DNA of 64,000 bases from Pseudorhodoferax sp. Leaf267 (GCF_001422405.1 NZ_LMMV01000012.1:908830-972829); one strand, 5' to 3'. Counted from the stretch's first letter, positions 12,463 through 22,863 are shown. Translations and numbers: made by a program. The notes: generated from the sequence alone by a model not told the origin.

Positions 12463-12607
12463 GGGTTGGAGGGTTGGCGAAAGGGCGCGATTGTAGGAGC
12501 GCCGCGTGCACGCAAAATGAATGCCCGGCCGGTTGTCAGCCTGCTGTCAAGGCCGGCCGCGACAGTCGCGGCGGCCCGTTCCATCGCCTACAAGAGGAGA
12601 CAAATCC

Positions 12608-14593
12608 ATGAGTGCCATCGAATCCGTGCTGGTCGAGAACCGCGTGTTTGCGCCGCCTGCCGCCGCCCAGCAGGGCGCCCGCATCGCCAGCATGGCGGCC
12701 TACCAGGCCCTGTGCGACGAGGCCGAACGCGATCGCGACGGCTTCTGGACCCGGCTGGCGCAGGAGAACCTGGTCTGGACGACGCCCTTCACGCTCGTGC
12801 TGGACGAGTCCAACGCGCCGTTCTACCGCTGGTTCGACGACGGCCAGCTCAACGTCTCGGCCAACTGCCTGGACAAGCACATGGGCACGCCGGTCGAGAC
12901 CCGCACCGCCATCGTGTTCGAGGCCGACGACGGCACGGTGCTGCGCGTGAGCTACCGCGAATTGCTGGGCCGCGTGGCCCGTTTCGCCAATGCGCTCAAG
13001 GCCCAGGGCGTGGGCAAGGGCGACCGCGTCGTCGTCTACATGCCCATGGGCGTGGAGGGCATCGTCGCCATGCAGGCCTGCGCGCGCATCGGCGCCACGC
13101 ATTCCGTGGTGTTCGGCGGCTTCTCGGCCAAAGCGCTGCAGGAGCGCATCATCGACGCGGGCGCCGTGGCCGTGGTCACCGCCAACTACCAGCTGCGCGG
13201 CGGCAAGGAGCTGCCGCTCAAGTCCATCATCGACGACGCCATCGCGCTGGGCGGCTGCGACACGCTCAAGACCGTGCTGGTCTACGAGCGCACGCGCACG
13301 GCCTGGAGCAAGGTGGCCGGCCGCGACAAGAGCTTCGACGAGGCGCTGGCCGGGCAGGGCGAGGACTGCCCGCCGGTGGCAGTGGACGCCGAGCACCCGC
13401 TGTTCATCCTCTACACCTCGGGCTCCACCGGCAAGCCCAAGGGCGTGCAGCATGCCAGCGGCGGCTACCTGCTGTGGGCCAGGCTCACGATGGACTGGAC
13501 CTTCGACCTGCGCCCGGACGACGTGTTCTGGTGCACGGCCGACATCGGCTGGATCACCGGCCACAGCTACGTGGCCTACGGCCCGCTGGCGGCCGGCGCC
13601 ACGCAGGTGGTGTTCGAGGGCGTGCCGACCTTCCCGCACGCAGGGCGCTTCTGGCAGATGATCGAGAAGCACAAGGTCAGCATCTTCTACACGGCGCCCA
13701 CGGCAATCCGCTCGCTGATCAAGGCGGCCGAGACCGACGAGAAAGTGCACCCGAAGAACTGGGACCTCACCAGCCTGCGCATCCTGGGCTCGGTCGGCGA
13801 GCCGATCAACCCCGAGGCCTGGATGTGGTACCACCGGAACGTGGGCGGCGAGCGCTGCCCCATCGTCGACACCTTCTGGCAGACCGAGACCGGCGGCCAC
13901 GTCATCACGCCGCTGCCGGGCGCCACGCCGCTGGTGCCGGGCTCGTGCACGCTGCCGCTGCCCGGCATCGCCGCCGCCATCGTGGACGAGACCGGCAAGG
14001 ACCTGCCCGATGGCGCGGGCGGCATGCTGGTCATCAAGAAGCCCTGGCCGTCGATGATCCGCACGATCTGGAACGACCCCGAGCGCTTCAAGAAAGCCTA
14101 CTTCCCCGAGGAGATGGGCGGGCGCATCTACCTGGCCGGCGACGGCGCGGTGCGCAGCACGGACCGCGGCTACTTCCGCATCACGGGCCGCATCGACGAC
14201 GTGCTCAACGTCTCGGGCCACCGGCTCGGCACCATGGAGATAGAGTCGGCCCTGGTGTCCAAGACCGACCTCGTGGCAGAAGCTGCCGTGGTGGGCCGGC
14301 CCGATGACGTGACAGGCGAGGCCGTGTGCGCCTTCGTCGTCTTGAAGCGCGCGCGGCCCGATGGCGACGAGGCCAAACAGATCGCCAAGGCGCTGCGCGA
14401 GTGGGTAGCCAAGGAGATCGGCCCGATCGCCAAGCCCAAGGACATCCGCTTCGGCGACAACCTGCCCAAGACGCGCAGCGGAAAGATCATGCGGCGGCTG
14501 TTGCGGTCGATTGCCAAGGGCGAGGCGATCACGCAGGACACCAGCACGCTGGAGAACCCGGCCATCCTGGAGCAGCTGGGCCAGGCGTACTGA
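12608..14593 (+). CDS. acs: acetyl-CoA synthetase (AMP-forming acetate--CoA ligase)
   Basis: The 661-residue ANL-superfamily enzyme converts acetate, ATP and CoA to acetyl-CoA via acetyl-AMP. Core A3 is [14 protein letters not shown]5 is [10 protein letters not shown], and the hinge is near [16 protein letters not shown]. The catalytic C-terminal Lys lies in TRSGKIMRR, the site usually acetylated by Pat-type enzymes. The Trp in the FWQTETGG region favours acetate over longer acids. The start is ATG after GAGGAG; an upstream in-frame extension has no ribosome site. A strong bidirectional terminator follows the stop. Propionyl-CoA synthetase is the main alternative, but length and motifs fit Acs. 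Confidence 0.93.
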   Translation: MSAIESVLVENRVFAPPAAAQQGARIASMAAYQALCDEAERDRDGFWTRLAQENLVWTTPFTLVLDESNAPFYRWFDDGQLNVSANCLDKHMGTPVETRTAIVFEADDGTVLRVSYRELLGRVARFANALKAQGVGKGDRVVVYMPMGVEGIVAMQACARIGATHSVVFGGFSAKALQERIIDAGAVAVVTANYQLRGGKELPLKSIIDDAIALGGCDTLKTVLVYERTRTAWSKVAGRDKSFDEALAGQGEDCPPVAVDAEHPLFILYTSGSTGKPKGVQHASGGYLLWARLTMDWTFDLRPDDVFWCTADIGWITGHSYVAYGPLAAGATQVVFEGVPTFPHAGRFWQMIEKHKVSIFYTAPTAIRSLIKAAETDEKVHPKNWDLTSLRILGSVGEPINPEAWMWYHRNVGGERCPIVDTFWQTETGGHVITPLPGATPLVPGSCTLPLPGIAAAIVDETGKDLPDGAGGMLVIKKPWPSMIRTIWNDPERFKKAYFPEEMGGRIYLAGDGAVRSTDRGYFRITGRIDDVLNVSGHRLGTMEIESALVSKTDLVAEAAVVGRPDDVTGEAVCAFVVLKRARPDGDEAKQIAKALREWVAKEIGPIAKPKDIRFGDNLPKTRSGKIMRRLLRSIAKGEAITQDTSTLENPAILEQLGQAY

Positions 14594-14611
14594 GCCGGAT
14601 CGCGCCCACAA

Positions 14612-14639
14612 AAAAGCCCGCTGCATGCAGCGGGCTTTT
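14612..14639. terminator. bidirectional intrinsic terminator between acs and cytochrome c genes
   Basis: The perfect palindrome AAAAGCCCGCTGCA / TGCAGCGGGCTTTT has A- and T-runs on both flanks, so it can stop transcription from acs (plus strand) and from the cytochrome gene (minus strand). Confidence 0.9.
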
Positions 14640-14655
14640 GCGTTGGCGCCCAGGC

Positions 14656-14964
14656 TCAATTCAGGCTCATGACCCAGGCTGCGAGCTTCTTCGAATCGGC
14701 CTCGTTGACCTGCGGGTTCGCCGGCATCGGCACCGGGCCCCAGACGCCCGAGCCGCCCTTGACGATCTTGGCAGCCAGCTTGTCGACGGCGCCCTTGTCG
14801 TCCTTGTATTTTTCGGCGATGGCCTTGTAGGCCGGGCCGACCAGCTTCTTGTCAATGGCATGGCAGGTCATGCAGTTCTTGGACGTGGCCAGGGCCTGGT
14901 CCGCCCAGGCGGGAACAGCCGCAAAGCCGGCCAGCAAGGCCACCGTCAGCAGAGCACGTTTCAT
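14656..14964 (-). CDS. periplasmic c-type cytochrome (c551/c552 class)
   Basis: The 102-residue precursor has a signal peptide (KRALLTVALLAGFAAVPAWA) and a mature chain of about 81 residues. The haem motif CMTCH is near the N-terminus of the mature chain. The likely axial Met lies in GPVPMPANP, and the C-terminal helix contains KKLAAWVMSLN, as in class I cytochromes c551/c552. It acts as a soluble periplasmic electron carrier, probably to cytochrome oxidase or peroxidase. GAGGAAAA precedes the ATG. The frame extends far upstream without a start that would keep the signal peptide at the N-terminus, so the ATG shown is chosen. It converges on acs over the terminator. Confidence 0.93.
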   Translation of the reverse strand: MKRALLTVALLAGFAAVPAWADQALATSKNCMTCHAIDKKLVGPAYKAIAEKYKDDKGAVDKLAAKIVKGGSGVWGPVPMPANPQVNEADSKKLAAWVMSLN

Positions 14965-15062
14965 CTTTTTCCTCGTTGGGGGTTGGGGTACAGTCTTTCG
15001 ATTCATTGTAGTAAGACAGGTTCCCGCTGCAGGCCGCGGTGGGACTGGTGTGAAGGGCTGCC

Positions 15063-15305
15063 ATGTACCTGCTCGGAATCGGAATCGTGCTGCTCGCGCT
15101 GCGGTGGCTCGAGATCGGCCCGTTCGCCACCTGGAGCTGGTGGGCCGTGGCCGCGCCCTTCGGCCTGGCCGTGCTGTGGTGGGCGTGGGCCGACAGCAGC
15201 GGCTACACCAAGCGCAAGGCCGTGGAGCGTGAAAACGCGCGCAAGGCCGAGCGCCTGGAACGCCAGCGCGACAAGCTGGGGCTGCGCCCCAGGAAGCCGC
15301 GCTGA
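15063..15305 (+). CDS. small Trp-rich membrane protein, TIGR04438 family
   Basis: This 80-residue protein starts with two hydrophobic stretches rich in tryptophan (YLLGIGIVLLALRWLE and WSWWAVAAPFGLAVLWWAWAD). A basic, charged tail follows (KRKAVERENARKAERLERQR). This is the pattern of the TIGR04438 small Trp-rich proteins of betaproteobacteria, predicted to sit in the inner membrane with the tail in the cytoplasm. Its function is unknown. It is divergent from the cytochrome c gene and ends ten bases before the convergent ilvD stop. Confidence 0.85.
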   Translation: MYLLGIGIVLLALRWLEIGPFATWSWWAVAAPFGLAVLWWAWADSSGYTKRKAVERENARKAERLERQRDKLGLRPRKPR

Positions 15306-15315
15306 GCATTGGCCA

Positions 15316-17007
15316 TCAATAGTCGTCCAGCACCGCGCCCTTGCTCGCCGTGCTCGCGTTGAACGCGAACTTGGCCTGCACGCCGCGCGTGTAGCGCGGC
15401 TTGGGCGCCGTCCAGCCTTCGCGGCGCTTGGCCAGCTCGGCCTCGGGCACGTTGAGTTCCAGCACCAGCTTGTGCGCGTCGATGGTGATGGAGTCGCCCT
15501 CCTGTACGAAGGCGATGGTGCCGCCGGCCGCGGCCTCGGGGGCCACGTGGCCCACCACCATGCCCCAGGTGCCGCCGGAGAAGCGGCCATCGGTGATCAA
15601 ACCCACGCTCTCACCCAGGCCGGCGCCGATCAGCGCGCCCGTGGGCGCCAGCATCTCGGGCATGCCGGGGCCGCCTTTGGGACCAAGGTAGCGCAGCACC
15701 ATCACGTCACCCGCGACGATCTTGCCGTCCAGAATGGCCTTGAGCGCCGACTGCTCGTCGTCGAACACGCGGGCCGGGCCGGTGATGACAGGGTTCTTCA
15801 GGCCCGTGATCTTGGCCACTGCGCCTTCGGGCGACAGGTTGCCCTTGAGGATGGCCAGATGGCCTTCGTCGTACATGGGCTTGTCGATCGGGCGGATCAC
15901 GTCCTGGTCGGCGCGCAGCGCCGGCACGTCGGCCAGCGTCTCGGCAATCGTCTTGCCGGTGATGGTGATGCAGTCGCCGTGCAGCAGGCCCGCGTCGAGG
16001 AGCACCTTCATCACTTGCGGAATGCCGCCGGCCTTGTGCAGGTCCACCGCCAGGTACTTGCCGCTGGGTTTTAGGTCGCAGATCACGGGCACCTTCTTGC
16101 GCATGCGCTCGAAGTCGTCGATGGTCCATTCCACGCCGGCCGTGTGGGCGATGGCCAGGAAGTGCAGCACCGCGTTGGTCGAGCCGCCCGTGGCCATGAT
16201 CACGGCCACAGCGTTCTCGATCGACTTCTTGGTCACGATGTCGCGCGGCTTCAGGTCCTTCTTGATCGCCTCGATCAGCACCTTGGCCGACTCCTTGGCC
16301 GAGTTCTGCGTCTCGTCGTGCGGGTTCGCCATGGTGGACGAGTAGGGCAGGCTCATGCCCAGCGCTTCGAACGAGCTGGACATGGTGTTGGCCGTGTACA
16401 TGCCGCCGCACGAGCCCGTGCCGGGGATGGCGCGGCGTTCGATCTCGGTCAGGTCTTCGTCGCTCAGGTTGCCGGCCGCGTTCTGGCCCACGGCCTCGAA
16501 CACGCTCACGATGTTCAGGTCCTGCCCCTTGTAGCGGCCCGGCAGGATGGTGCCGCCGTAGACGTAAATCGCGGGCACGTTGGCGCGCAGCATGCCCATC
16601 ATGCCGCCCGGCATGTTCTTGTCGCAGCCGCCAACGACGAGCACGCCGTCCATCCACTGGCCGCCGACGCAGGTCTCGATGCAGTCGCTGATGACCTCGC
16701 GGCTGACCAGCGAGTACTTCATGCCTTCCGTGCCCATGGCCATGCCGTCCGAGATGGTGGGCGTGCCGAACACCTGAGCGTTGCCGCCGGCTTCCTCGAT
16801 GCCCGCGATGGCCGCGTCGGCCAGCTTCTGCAGGCCGCTGTTGCACGGCGTGATGGTGCTGTGGCCGTTTGCCACGCCGACCATGGGCTTCTTGAAGTCG
16901 CCCTCTTGGTAGCCCATGGCGTAGTACATGGAGCGGTTGGGCGCGCGCGACTTGCCTTCGGTGATGTTGGCCGAACGGCGGTTGATCTGGATGGTCTTGG
17001 TTTCCAT
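15316..17007 (-). CDS. ilvD: dihydroxy-acid dehydratase
   Basis: The 563-residue IlvD catalyses dehydration of 2,3-dihydroxyisovalerate and 2,3-dihydroxy-3-methylvalerate in branched-chain amino acid synthesis. Iron-sulfur ligand cysteines lie in GGCDKNMPG and in [24 protein letters not shown] near the C-terminus is the family signature, and the length is typical. The start is METKTIQIN, the first methionine preceding the conserved N-terminus. An upstream extension of the frame is non-coding in character. It is divergent from a LysR gene, with a dyad in the 101-base gap. Sugar-acid dehydratases of the same superfamily are less likely. Confidence 0.95.
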   Translation of the reverse strand: METKTIQINRRSANITEGKSRAPNRSMYYAMGYQEGDFKKPMVGVANGHSTITPCNSGLQKLADAAIAGIEEAGGNAQVFGTPTISDGMAMGTEGMKYSLVSREVISDCIETCVGGQWMDGVLVVGGCDKNMPGGMMGMLRANVPAIYVYGGTILPGRYKGQDLNIVSVFEAVGQNAAGNLSDEDLTEIERRAIPGTGSCGGMYTANTMSSSFEALGMSLPYSSTMANPHDETQNSAKESAKVLIEAIKKDLKPRDIVTKKSIENAVAVIMATGGSTNAVLHFLAIAHTAGVEWTIDDFERMRKKVPVICDLKPSGKYLAVDLHKAGGIPQVMKVLLDAGLLHGDCITITGKTIAETLADVPALRADQDVIRPIDKPMYDEGHLAILKGNLSPEGAVAKITGLKNPVITGPARVFDDEQSALKAILDGKIVAGDVMVLRYLGPKGGPGMPEMLAPTGALIGAGLGESVGLITDGRFSGGTWGMVVGHVAPEAAAGGTIAFVQEGDSITIDAHKLVLELNVPEAELAKRREGWTAPKPRYTRGVQAKFAFNASTASKGAVLDDY

Positions 17008-17095
17008 GGGGTCGTCTCTCGTGGGGGAGTTTTTTGCAGCGCGAAGTATGCGCCGGGCCATCCATTTATTCCAATCCGTTTCCGCACCGCCATTG

Positions 17096-17110
17096 ATATG
17101 CTCGGCATAT
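17096..17110. promoter_or_regulatory. LysR-type operator between ilvD and its divergent LysR gene
   Basis: The perfect 6-bp dyad ATATGC-TCG-GCATAT contains a T-N11-A LysR box. It overlaps the ATG of the LysR gene at 17109, so binding could repress the regulator's own expression while acting on the divergent ilvD promoter. Confidence 0.6.
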
Positions 17111-18056
17111 GAATGACACGTTCGTCGAACTCCGCGTGTGGCGCCAGTTCCTGACGGTGGCCGAAGAGCTGCACTTCGGCCGCGCCGCACACCGCCTGCA
17201 CATGACGCAGCCGCCGCTGACGCAAGCCATCGCGCAGCTGGAGCGCGCGCTGGGCGTGCCGCTGTTCGAGCGCACCAGCCGGCGTGTGGCGCTCACGCCC
17301 GCAGGCCAGGCGCTGCTGCCCGATGTGCGCGACCTGCTTACACGTGCCCAGGCCTTGCCCATGCGTGCGCGCGAGGCGGCCGGCGGCGAGGTCGGCCGCA
17401 TCCGGCTGGCCTTCGTGTCCACGGTGGGCTTCGAGCAATTGCCGGCCTGGGTGCGCGCCTTTCGCGCCGCCAACCCGCGCGTGGCGCTGGAGCTGGTCGA
17501 GGCCACGGGCGATGTGCAGCTCCAGGCTTTCGAGCGCGGCGAAATCGACGCCGGCTTCATGCTGCATTCACCGGGCTTCGCGCCGCCGGCCCTGGCCCAT
17601 TTGCAGGTGGCGACCGAGCCGCTGGTGCTGGCGCTGCCGGCGCATCATCCTTTGGCGGCTGCCGAGCGCCCGGCCTGGCCGGCCGTGCTGGCCGAGCCGC
17701 TGGTGATCTTCCCGCGCCGCATCGTGCCCTCTCTGCACGACGCCGTGTTCGGCCTGTACCACGCGGCCGGGCGCTTGCCCGTGGTGGCTCAGGAGGCCAT
17801 CCAGATGCAGACCATCGTCAACCTGGTGTCGGCCGGCATCGGCGTGGCCTGGGTGCCCGAGAGCGTGATGCAGTTTCGACGCCAGGGCGTGGTCTACCGC
17901 GTGCCCGATGCGCGCAAGCGCAAGGGCCAGCCCGGCGCGACGCCGGTGTGCGAGACGAGTCTGGTGTGGCGCGGCGAGGTCGATGGTGCGGGCGTGGCGC
18001 CCGCGCTGGCGCGCTTCGTGGCCTTCGTGCGCGCGCAGGTCGAAGAGGGCGACTAG
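17109..18056 (+). CDS. LysR family transcriptional regulator (divergent from ilvD)
   Basis: This 315-residue LysR protein has the N-terminal [22 protein letters not shown] and wing [14 protein letters not shown]. The effector-binding domain covers about residues 92-300. The HTH sequence resembles the BenM/CatM/CbbR side of the family. It is transcribed away from ilvD over a dyad operator, so control of ilvD or of itself is likely. It converges with the bacterioferritin gene, and the two stops share the palindrome CTAG, overlapping by four bases. Confidence 0.92.
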   Translation: MNDTFVELRVWRQFLTVAEELHFGRAAHRLHMTQPPLTQAIAQLERALGVPLFERTSRRVALTPAGQALLPDVRDLLTRAQALPMRAREAAGGEVGRIRLAFVSTVGFEQLPAWVRAFRAANPRVALELVEATGDVQLQAFERGEIDAGFMLHSPGFAPPALAHLQVATEPLVLALPAHHPLAAAERPAWPAVLAEPLVIFPRRIVPSLHDAVFGLYHAAGRLPVVAQEAIQMQTIVNLVSAGIGVAWVPESVMQFRRQGVVYRVPDARKRKGQPGATPVCETSLVWRGEVDGAGVAPALARFVAFVRAQVEEGD

Positions 18057-18529
18057 ACGCCGGCCTCTGTCTGCGACTGCAGGTAGTTCTCCAGGCCGAC
18101 CTTGTCGATCAGGCCGAGCTGCTTTTCCAGCCAGTAGGCGTGGTCTTCCTCGGTGTCGCGCAGTTGCGTGAGCAGCAGGTCGCGGCTTACGTAGTCGCCC
18201 ACGCTCTCGCACAGCGCCATGCCCTGCTGAAGCGCTGCGCGCACTTCGTATTCGGTGGCCAGGTCGGTGCGCAGCATGTCGGGCACGGTCTGGCCCGGCG
18301 TGAAGGGCTTGGGCTGCATGTCGGGCATTCCACCCAGGAACAGGATGCGGCGCAGCAGTGCATCGGCATGCTGCGTCTCTTCCTGCATCTCATGGTCCAG
18401 CCGCGTGTAGAGCTTGACGAAGCCCTGGTCTTCGTAGATGCGCGAGTGAATGAAGTACTGGTCGCGTGCGGCCAGCTCGCCGCGCAGCAAGTCCTTGAAA
18501 TAGTCGATGACCTGTGTGTTTCCCTGCAT
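18053..18529 (-). CDS. bfr: bacterioferritin
   Basis: The 158-residue bacterioferritin stores iron in a 24-mer cage. Ferroxidase ligands are present: Glu18 ([10 protein letters not shown]), Glu51 and His54 (EETQHAD), Glu93 or its neighbour, Glu127 and His130 (TEEDHAYW). By direct alignment with E. coli Bfr, the haem-ligating Met52 is replaced by Thr (EETQHAD against DEMKHAD). The cage may therefore lack its own haem, as in Neisseria BfrA-type subunits that pair with a Met-containing partner. No bacterioferritin-associated ferredoxin gene was found beside it. The stop overlaps the convergent LysR stop. Confidence 0.92.
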   Translation of the reverse strand: MQGNTQVIDYFKDLLRGELAARDQYFIHSRIYEDQGFVKLYTRLDHEMQEETQHADALLRRILFLGGMPDMQPKPFTPGQTVPDMLRTDLATEYEVRAALQQGMALCESVGDYVSRDLLLTQLRDTEEDHAYWLEKQLGLIDKVGLENYLQSQTEAGV

Positions 18530-18776
18530 GTTCTCGTCCTGTTCGAATGCGCCGAGTATCCCGTGGCGCGCGCATTTGCGCCGAATGGCCCCCACGCAGC
18601 GCTGTGCATGCGAGGGCACGGGGCTCCTCACCTCGGCCGGCTGATCGGACTGCTGACGCTGGTCGTGGTCTGTATCGCCGGCGTGGGCCTGGCGGGCGCT
18701 GGTAGGGAAGCAGCTCGACCCGGTGCCGGCCCGCTGGCTGCCTGTGCATGGTCGAACCGCTGCAGAATGGGCCTGG

Positions 18777-19841
18777 ATGATCCGACCTTTCCATCCGACG
18801 CTGCGGCTGGCAGTTCTGGCCCTGGGGCTGCACGCGTGGCAGGCGCAGGCCCAGACGCCGCCGCCCGCCATCGCCCCCGCCGGCAAGCCATGGTCCACCG
18901 GCGCCGGCTTCGAGTTTGCCGACCAGCAGAAGAAGACCCGCCAGTCCGTGAGCGGCATCGCCTGCGCGCCGAACGCGGCTGGCGTGCGCATGTGCCTGGT
19001 GGTGTTCGACGAGGGCACGCAGGCGCGCTTCGCCGAGGTGGACGCCGGCCGGGTCGTGCCGCAGCCCGGCGGCGTGCTGTTCGGCGTGCCTGGCAAGGAG
19101 CTGGATGCCGAGGGTGCCGCCACCGACGGCCGCTTCTTCTATGTGACGGGCTCGCATGCCGTCAAGCGCAGCGACTGCGCACCCAACGAGGCGAGCCAGT
19201 ACGTGCTGCGCTTCGCGCGCGACGGCGCCACCGGCCAGGCGCTGCCGCCCGCGCCAGGGGCCGTGACGCCGGGCGGCTACCAGCACACACGGCGCCTGCG
19301 GGCGCTGTTCGCCAACGACTTCCAACTGCAACCCAGCCTGGGCGTGGGCCGCTGCCTGGGCACCGGCGCGCTCGACATCGAGGCCCTGGCCGTGCGCGAC
19401 GGGCGGCTGCATTTCGGGCTGCGCGGCCCGACCGAGGCCGACCACGCCTTCATCGCCTCGGTCGACGCAGACGCGTTCTTCAGCGGTGCCGACGCCGGCC
19501 TCACCGTCACGCGCGTGCCCGTCGGCTACCGGCGCGGCCTGCGCGACATGGCGGTCGTGCCGCAGGGCATCTTGCTGCTGGCCGGCCCCGACGACCATCC
19601 CGACAGCCGCGACGCGGGCTGGGCGGTCTCGCTGTGGGACGACAAGAGCGCCGGCCGGTTGGCCGCGCCCCGGCTGCTGGCCACGCTGGATCTGCGCACA
19701 GTCGCGCGCAGCAAGTGCGACGACGACACCAAGCCCGAGGCCATGGCGCTGCTGGAGGAGACCGCGCAGGCCTACCGCGTGCTCGTGCTGTCCGATGGCA
19801 TGTGCGACGGAGGGCCGCTGGTGTTCGACATTCCGCGCTGA
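18777..19841 (+). CDS. DUF3616-type exported protein
   Basis: This 354-residue protein has a signal peptide ([16 protein letters not shown]) and a DUF3616-like body that reads like a beta-propeller. Repeated strand-turn motifs include [43 protein letters not shown] and [17 protein letters not shown]. The starting ATG is chosen because it begins the signal peptide; an in-frame ATG 18 codons earlier would mask it. Function is unknown; it is predicted periplasmic or extracellular. The 247 bases before it hold no convincing gene, although one plus-strand frame contains a hydrophobic run ([19 protein letters not shown]) without a good start. Confidence 0.8.
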   Translation: MIRPFHPTLRLAVLALGLHAWQAQAQTPPPAIAPAGKPWSTGAGFEFADQQKKTRQSVSGIACAPNAAGVRMCLVVFDEGTQARFAEVDAGRVVPQPGGVLFGVPGKELDAEGAATDGRFFYVTGSHAVKRSDCAPNEASQYVLRFARDGATGQALPPAPGAVTPGGYQHTRRLRALFANDFQLQPSLGVGRCLGTGALDIEALAVRDGRLHFGLRGPTEADHAFIASVDADAFFSGADAGLTVTRVPVGYRRGLRDMAVVPQGILLLAGPDDHPDSRDAGWAVSLWDDKSAGRLAAPRLLATLDLRTVARSKCDDDTKPEAMALLEETAQAYRVLVLSDGMCDGGPLVFDIPR

Positions 19842-19853
19842 GAAGACGCAGCA

Positions 19854-21464
19854 TCAAGGCCCTGCGAACACGCCCAGCAGCAGCCCCGTGAGTTCGTGCA
19901 TGCCCCCGATCGCCGGCCCGGTGGGCGACAGACCGGCCTTGAAGCCCGCGCGCTCCAGGCGCTGCAGCAACCGTGGATCTGCGCTGATCACGTGCACGGG
20001 CACATCCCATGACGCGCCCGCGCCGCTGACGCCGGCGAACGCCTGGTGGTCGCCGACCACGATGGTCAGTAACCCGGTTGGCGCGCGCTCGCCGAGATAG
20101 GCGCCCAGCCACTCCCAGGTGGCCGCGATGGACTGCACATAGGCCGGCACCGGCTCGCGCAACGACGCGGGCTCGTCCAGTGCATGGGCGCGTTGCTCCG
20201 CGGTGTAGGGCTCGGGGCTTGTGAGCCGGTCCCAGTCCGCCACGAAGGGCGGGATGGGGCGGAACGGCACGTGGCTGTTGACGGTGGGGAACACGATGAA
20301 GCGCGGCGCACGGGAGGCTGCAGGCTTGGCCAGCTCCTGCGCATGCAGCAGCGCCATGGACGCCTGGTCCGGGATGCGCCAGGGGCCGAACGGCAGGCCG
20401 GCATAGCCCATGTCGTCGGCGTCGACATAGTGGTCGAAGCCGAAGAAGCGGCCTTCTGGCCAGGGGCGCTGCAGGCCCGGCATCCAGCTCACGGTGCGCC
20501 AGCCGTGCGCGCTGAAATGCTGCGCCAGCGTGCGGCGCTGCGTGCTGAGCAGCACCTCGTAGTCCAGCGGGTCGCGCGTGTCCACGCCCGTGAGCAGCGC
20601 GCCATGCGCCAGCCACGAGCCACCGGCATACGTGGGCGAGCGCACGCGGGCCGACACGACATGGCGGCCGCTGGCGGCAATGGCGCGGGCCAGGGCGTCG
20701 CGCGGGGCGGCCAGCTGGCGCGCCTGCTGCGGATCGTCCAGCGTGCTCACGCCGTAGGACTCGAAGAACAGCAGCAGCACGTCGGCGCCGCGCAGGCCCG
20801 CCAGGTCGGTTTCGAACGCGGGGCTGGGCGTCAGCCGCGACTCGGAGCCGCGGTCGTGCAGCAGCGCGGCGACCAGCTGCGTCTGGCGTGCCAGCACCGG
20901 CGTGATGCTGCCGGCGAAGAGCGGCGGCGTGTCGGGCGCGACGCGCAACTGCACCGCAAACACCGCCAGCAGCGCGGCCGACAGCGCCGCCGCGCCATGC
21001 CGCTGCGGGCGCCGCGCCAGCGTCTGCTGCAGGGCCTGCCAACACCCGCGTGCCAGGCGGTACAGCAGCCACAGCGCCAGCAGCACGCTGGCCACGGAGG
21101 CGGCGATCTGCCACCACGGCGTGGCGTTCATGGCCAGCATCCGGCCCACGTGGCGGCCGTCCCAGTACAGGTGCAACGGGCGGCCGAACAGGGCGGCCGA
21201 GGTGATGTCGATAAAACGCACCGCGATCAGCGCGGCGGTGGCGAGCGCGAACGCGCGCAGCGGCAGCCGGCCGCGCCAGGCCATGCAGCCGGTGGCCAGC
21301 AGCACGGCGATGCACAGCTCGGGCGCCACGCGCGGCGTGGGCTGCGGCCAGGGCGTCGGCCCGGGGTTGACCAGGGTCAGCAGCACGTTGAGCAGCAGCA
21401 ACGCCGCAGCGCCGGCCACGATGGGCGCGCCCTGGCGGGCCGGGGCCAGGGGCACCGGCCTCAC
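19854..21464 (-). CDS. membrane sulfatase / LTA-synthase-like phosphotransferase
   Basis: The 536-residue alkaline-phosphatase-superfamily protein has four or five N-terminal membrane helices (to about residue 190) and a periplasmic catalytic domain. Metal and nucleophile regions are LLLFFESYG, TYAGGSWLAHGALLTG (candidate nucleophile in GGSWLA), TVNSHVPF and VVGDHQAF. This layout matches LtaS, EptA and OpgB-like enzymes that transfer phosphoglycerol or phosphoethanolamine, or hydrolyse sulfate esters. Its GTG start overlaps the TGA of the YceI gene (GTGA), so it is translationally coupled with YceI and the CDP-alcohol phosphotransferase. A role in modifying a lipid or glycan head group is inferred. 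Confidence 0.82.
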   Translation of the reverse strand: MRPVPLAPARQGAPIVAGAAALLLLNVLLTLVNPGPTPWPQPTPRVAPELCIAVLLATGCMAWRGRLPLRAFALATAALIAVRFIDITSAALFGRPLHLYWDGRHVGRMLAMNATPWWQIAASVASVLLALWLLYRLARGCWQALQQTLARRPQRHGAAALSAALLAVFAVQLRVAPDTPPLFAGSITPVLARQTQLVAALLHDRGSESRLTPSPAFETDLAGLRGADVLLLFFESYGVSTLDDPQQARQLAAPRDALARAIAASGRHVVSARVRSPTYAGGSWLAHGALLTGVDTRDPLDYEVLLSTQRRTLAQHFSAHGWRTVSWMPGLQRPWPEGRFFGFDHYVDADDMGYAGLPFGPWRIPDQASMALLHAQELAKPAASRAPRFIVFPTVNSHVPFRPIPPFVADWDRLTSPEPYTAEQRAHALDEPASLREPVPAYVQSIAATWEWLGAYLGERAPTGLLTIVVGDHQAFAGVSGAGASWDVPVHVISADPRLLQRLERAGFKAGLSPTGPAIGGMHELTGLLLGVFAGP

Positions 21465-22057
21465 TTGCGGATCGCTTCGAACTCGATGATCAGCTGCACC
21501 TCGTCGCCAACCCAGCCGTTGGCCACGCCGTAGTCCATGCCGTAGGCGCTGCGCTGCACGCTGCCGCGCGCCGACACGCCCATCACATGCTGCTTGGTGA
21601 TGGGCGAGGGCGCGCTCTTGTTCCAGGTGGCCTGCAGCACCAGCGGCTGGCTGCGGCCCAGCAGCTCCAGCGTGCCGGCGATCTCGAAGGTGCGATCACC
21701 CGTGCGCTTGCCGCCCGGCGCCGTGAACACCATGCGCGGGAACTGCGCGGCGTTCAGGAAGTCGCCGCCGCGCACATGGCGGTCGCGCCCGTTGTGGTTC
21801 GTGGTCGCGCTGGCGGACTCGACCTCCACGCGCACGTCGCTGAGCGCGCCCGTGGCCTCGTCGAAGCTGTAAGTGCCGCGCGCCTTGGTGAACTGGCCCA
21901 GCACCTTGGCGTAGCCGATGTGCGCGACCAGGAAGCCCAGGCTCAGGTGGTCGGGGTCGACCTCGTAGCGCGCGCTCTGTGCGGCAGCGGGCAGGGTGGC
22001 CAGCGCCAGGCAGGCGGCCAGGGCCGTGCGACGCGAGAAACGTGCGATGCGGTTCAT
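21461..22057 (-). CDS. YceI family protein (periplasmic lipid/isoprenoid-binding lipocalin-like)
   Basis: This 198-residue protein has a signal peptide (RRTALAACLALATLPAAAQ) and then the YceI fold: YEVDPDHLSLGFLVAHIGYAKVLGQF at the start, VSARGSVQRSAYGMDYG in the middle and a C-terminal strand VQLIIEFEAIRK. YceI proteins form a closed beta-barrel that binds a polyisoprenoid or amide lipid. It overlaps both neighbours by four bases: its ATG with the stop of the CDP-alcohol phosphotransferase, and its stop with the GTG of the sulfatase. The three genes are one operon, which hints that the barrel binds a lipid made or modified by the other two. Confidence 0.9.
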   Translation of the reverse strand: MNRIARFSRRTALAACLALATLPAAAQSARYEVDPDHLSLGFLVAHIGYAKVLGQFTKARGTYSFDEATGALSDVRVEVESASATTNHNGRDRHVRGGDFLNAAQFPRMVFTAPGGKRTGDRTFEIAGTLELLGRSQPLVLQATWNKSAPSPITKQHVMGVSARGSVQRSAYGMDYGVANGWVGDEVQLIIEFEAIRK

Positions 22058-22827
22058 GAAGCAGCCTCCACGGAATGCGGCCGGCGCCGTGCCAGCCACA
22101 GCGTGTCCACGGCGAACGACCAGGCCAGCGCGGCCAGCCCGGCCGCGGCGATCCACTGCGCCAGCGCGGGCGGCACGATGGGCGCCAGGCACACGATCAG
22201 CGTGACGATCTGCACCACGCAGACCGTCTTGCGGCGCAGGCTGGGCGGCAGCGGCGCGGCCAGCCAGGGGCAGGCGATGGCCGCCAGCACGAAGGCATAG
22301 CGCAGCGCGCCGGCCGCCAGCACCCAGGCGCCGGCCTGGCCCAGCGCGTAGACCAGCAGGCTCAGCACCAGGATCAGCAGGGCGTCGGTCTCCATGTCGA
22401 AGCGCGCGCCGAAGGCGCTGGCCTGCCGTCTGCGCCGCGCGAGCGGGCCGTCGACCGCGTCCAGCACGGCGGCCAGCGTGGCCAGCCCGAGCGCAGCCCA
22501 AGCCCAACCCGGCGCGGCGCTCTCGCCCAGGCCCGCGGCCAGCAGGCTCACCATGGCCAGACGCAGCAGCGTGATCCCATTGGCCGCGCCGAAGCGCGCA
22601 TGCGGCCGGTGGGCCGCCAGCCCATGCCAGACGCAGCCGGCGGCGACGGCGAACAGCGCCAGTGCCTTCACCGTGAACCAGGGGCTCAGGTCGGCGGCGC
22701 TGGTGGCCAGCAGCGCCACGGCCAGCAAAGGCAGCGCCGTGGCCGCGATCGCCAGCGCCGCATTGCGCCGCAGCGCCAGGTGCGCGCGGGCCAGCGATGG
22801 CCTGGGCAGGGAAGGGGATGGGTGCAT
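22054..22827 (-). CDS. CDP-alcohol phosphatidyltransferase family membrane protein
   Basis: The 257-residue membrane enzyme has six to eight predicted helices. The family signature DG-x2-AR-x8-G-x3-D-x3-D is intact: D-AV-DG-PL-AR, then eight residues, then G-ARF-D-MET-D, at about residues 118-143. Such enzymes join a CDP-linked donor to an alcohol acceptor to make phospholipid-type products at the inner membrane. The acceptor is unknown; it does not look like PgsA or PssA. It is the first gene of a three-gene operon and is divergent, by 36 bases, from the MDR/PTPS/glycosyltransferase/methyltransferase genes, which suggests a shared product. Confidence 0.85.
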   Translation of the reverse strand: MHPSPSLPRPSLARAHLALRRNAALAIAATALPLLAVALLATSAADLSPWFTVKALALFAVAAGCVWHGLAAHRPHARFGAANGITLLRLAMVSLLAAGLGESAAPGWAWAALGLATLAAVLDAVDGPLARRRRQASAFGARFDMETDALLILVLSLLVYALGQAGAWVLAAGALRYAFVLAAIACPWLAAPLPPSLRRKTVCVVQIVTLIVCLAPIVPPALAQWIAAAGLAALAWSFAVDTLWLARRRPHSVEAAS

Positions 22828-22863
22828 GGTTCTAAGATGGCGCGCCGCCGCAACCGACACAGC

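Noticed and set aside
18530-18776. Bacterioferritin-associated ferredoxin (bfd) or a small membrane protein upstream of bfr
   Set aside because: No Cys-x-Cys plus Cys-x2-Cys pattern is present in either strand. The hydrophobic run in one plus frame has no start or ribosome site.
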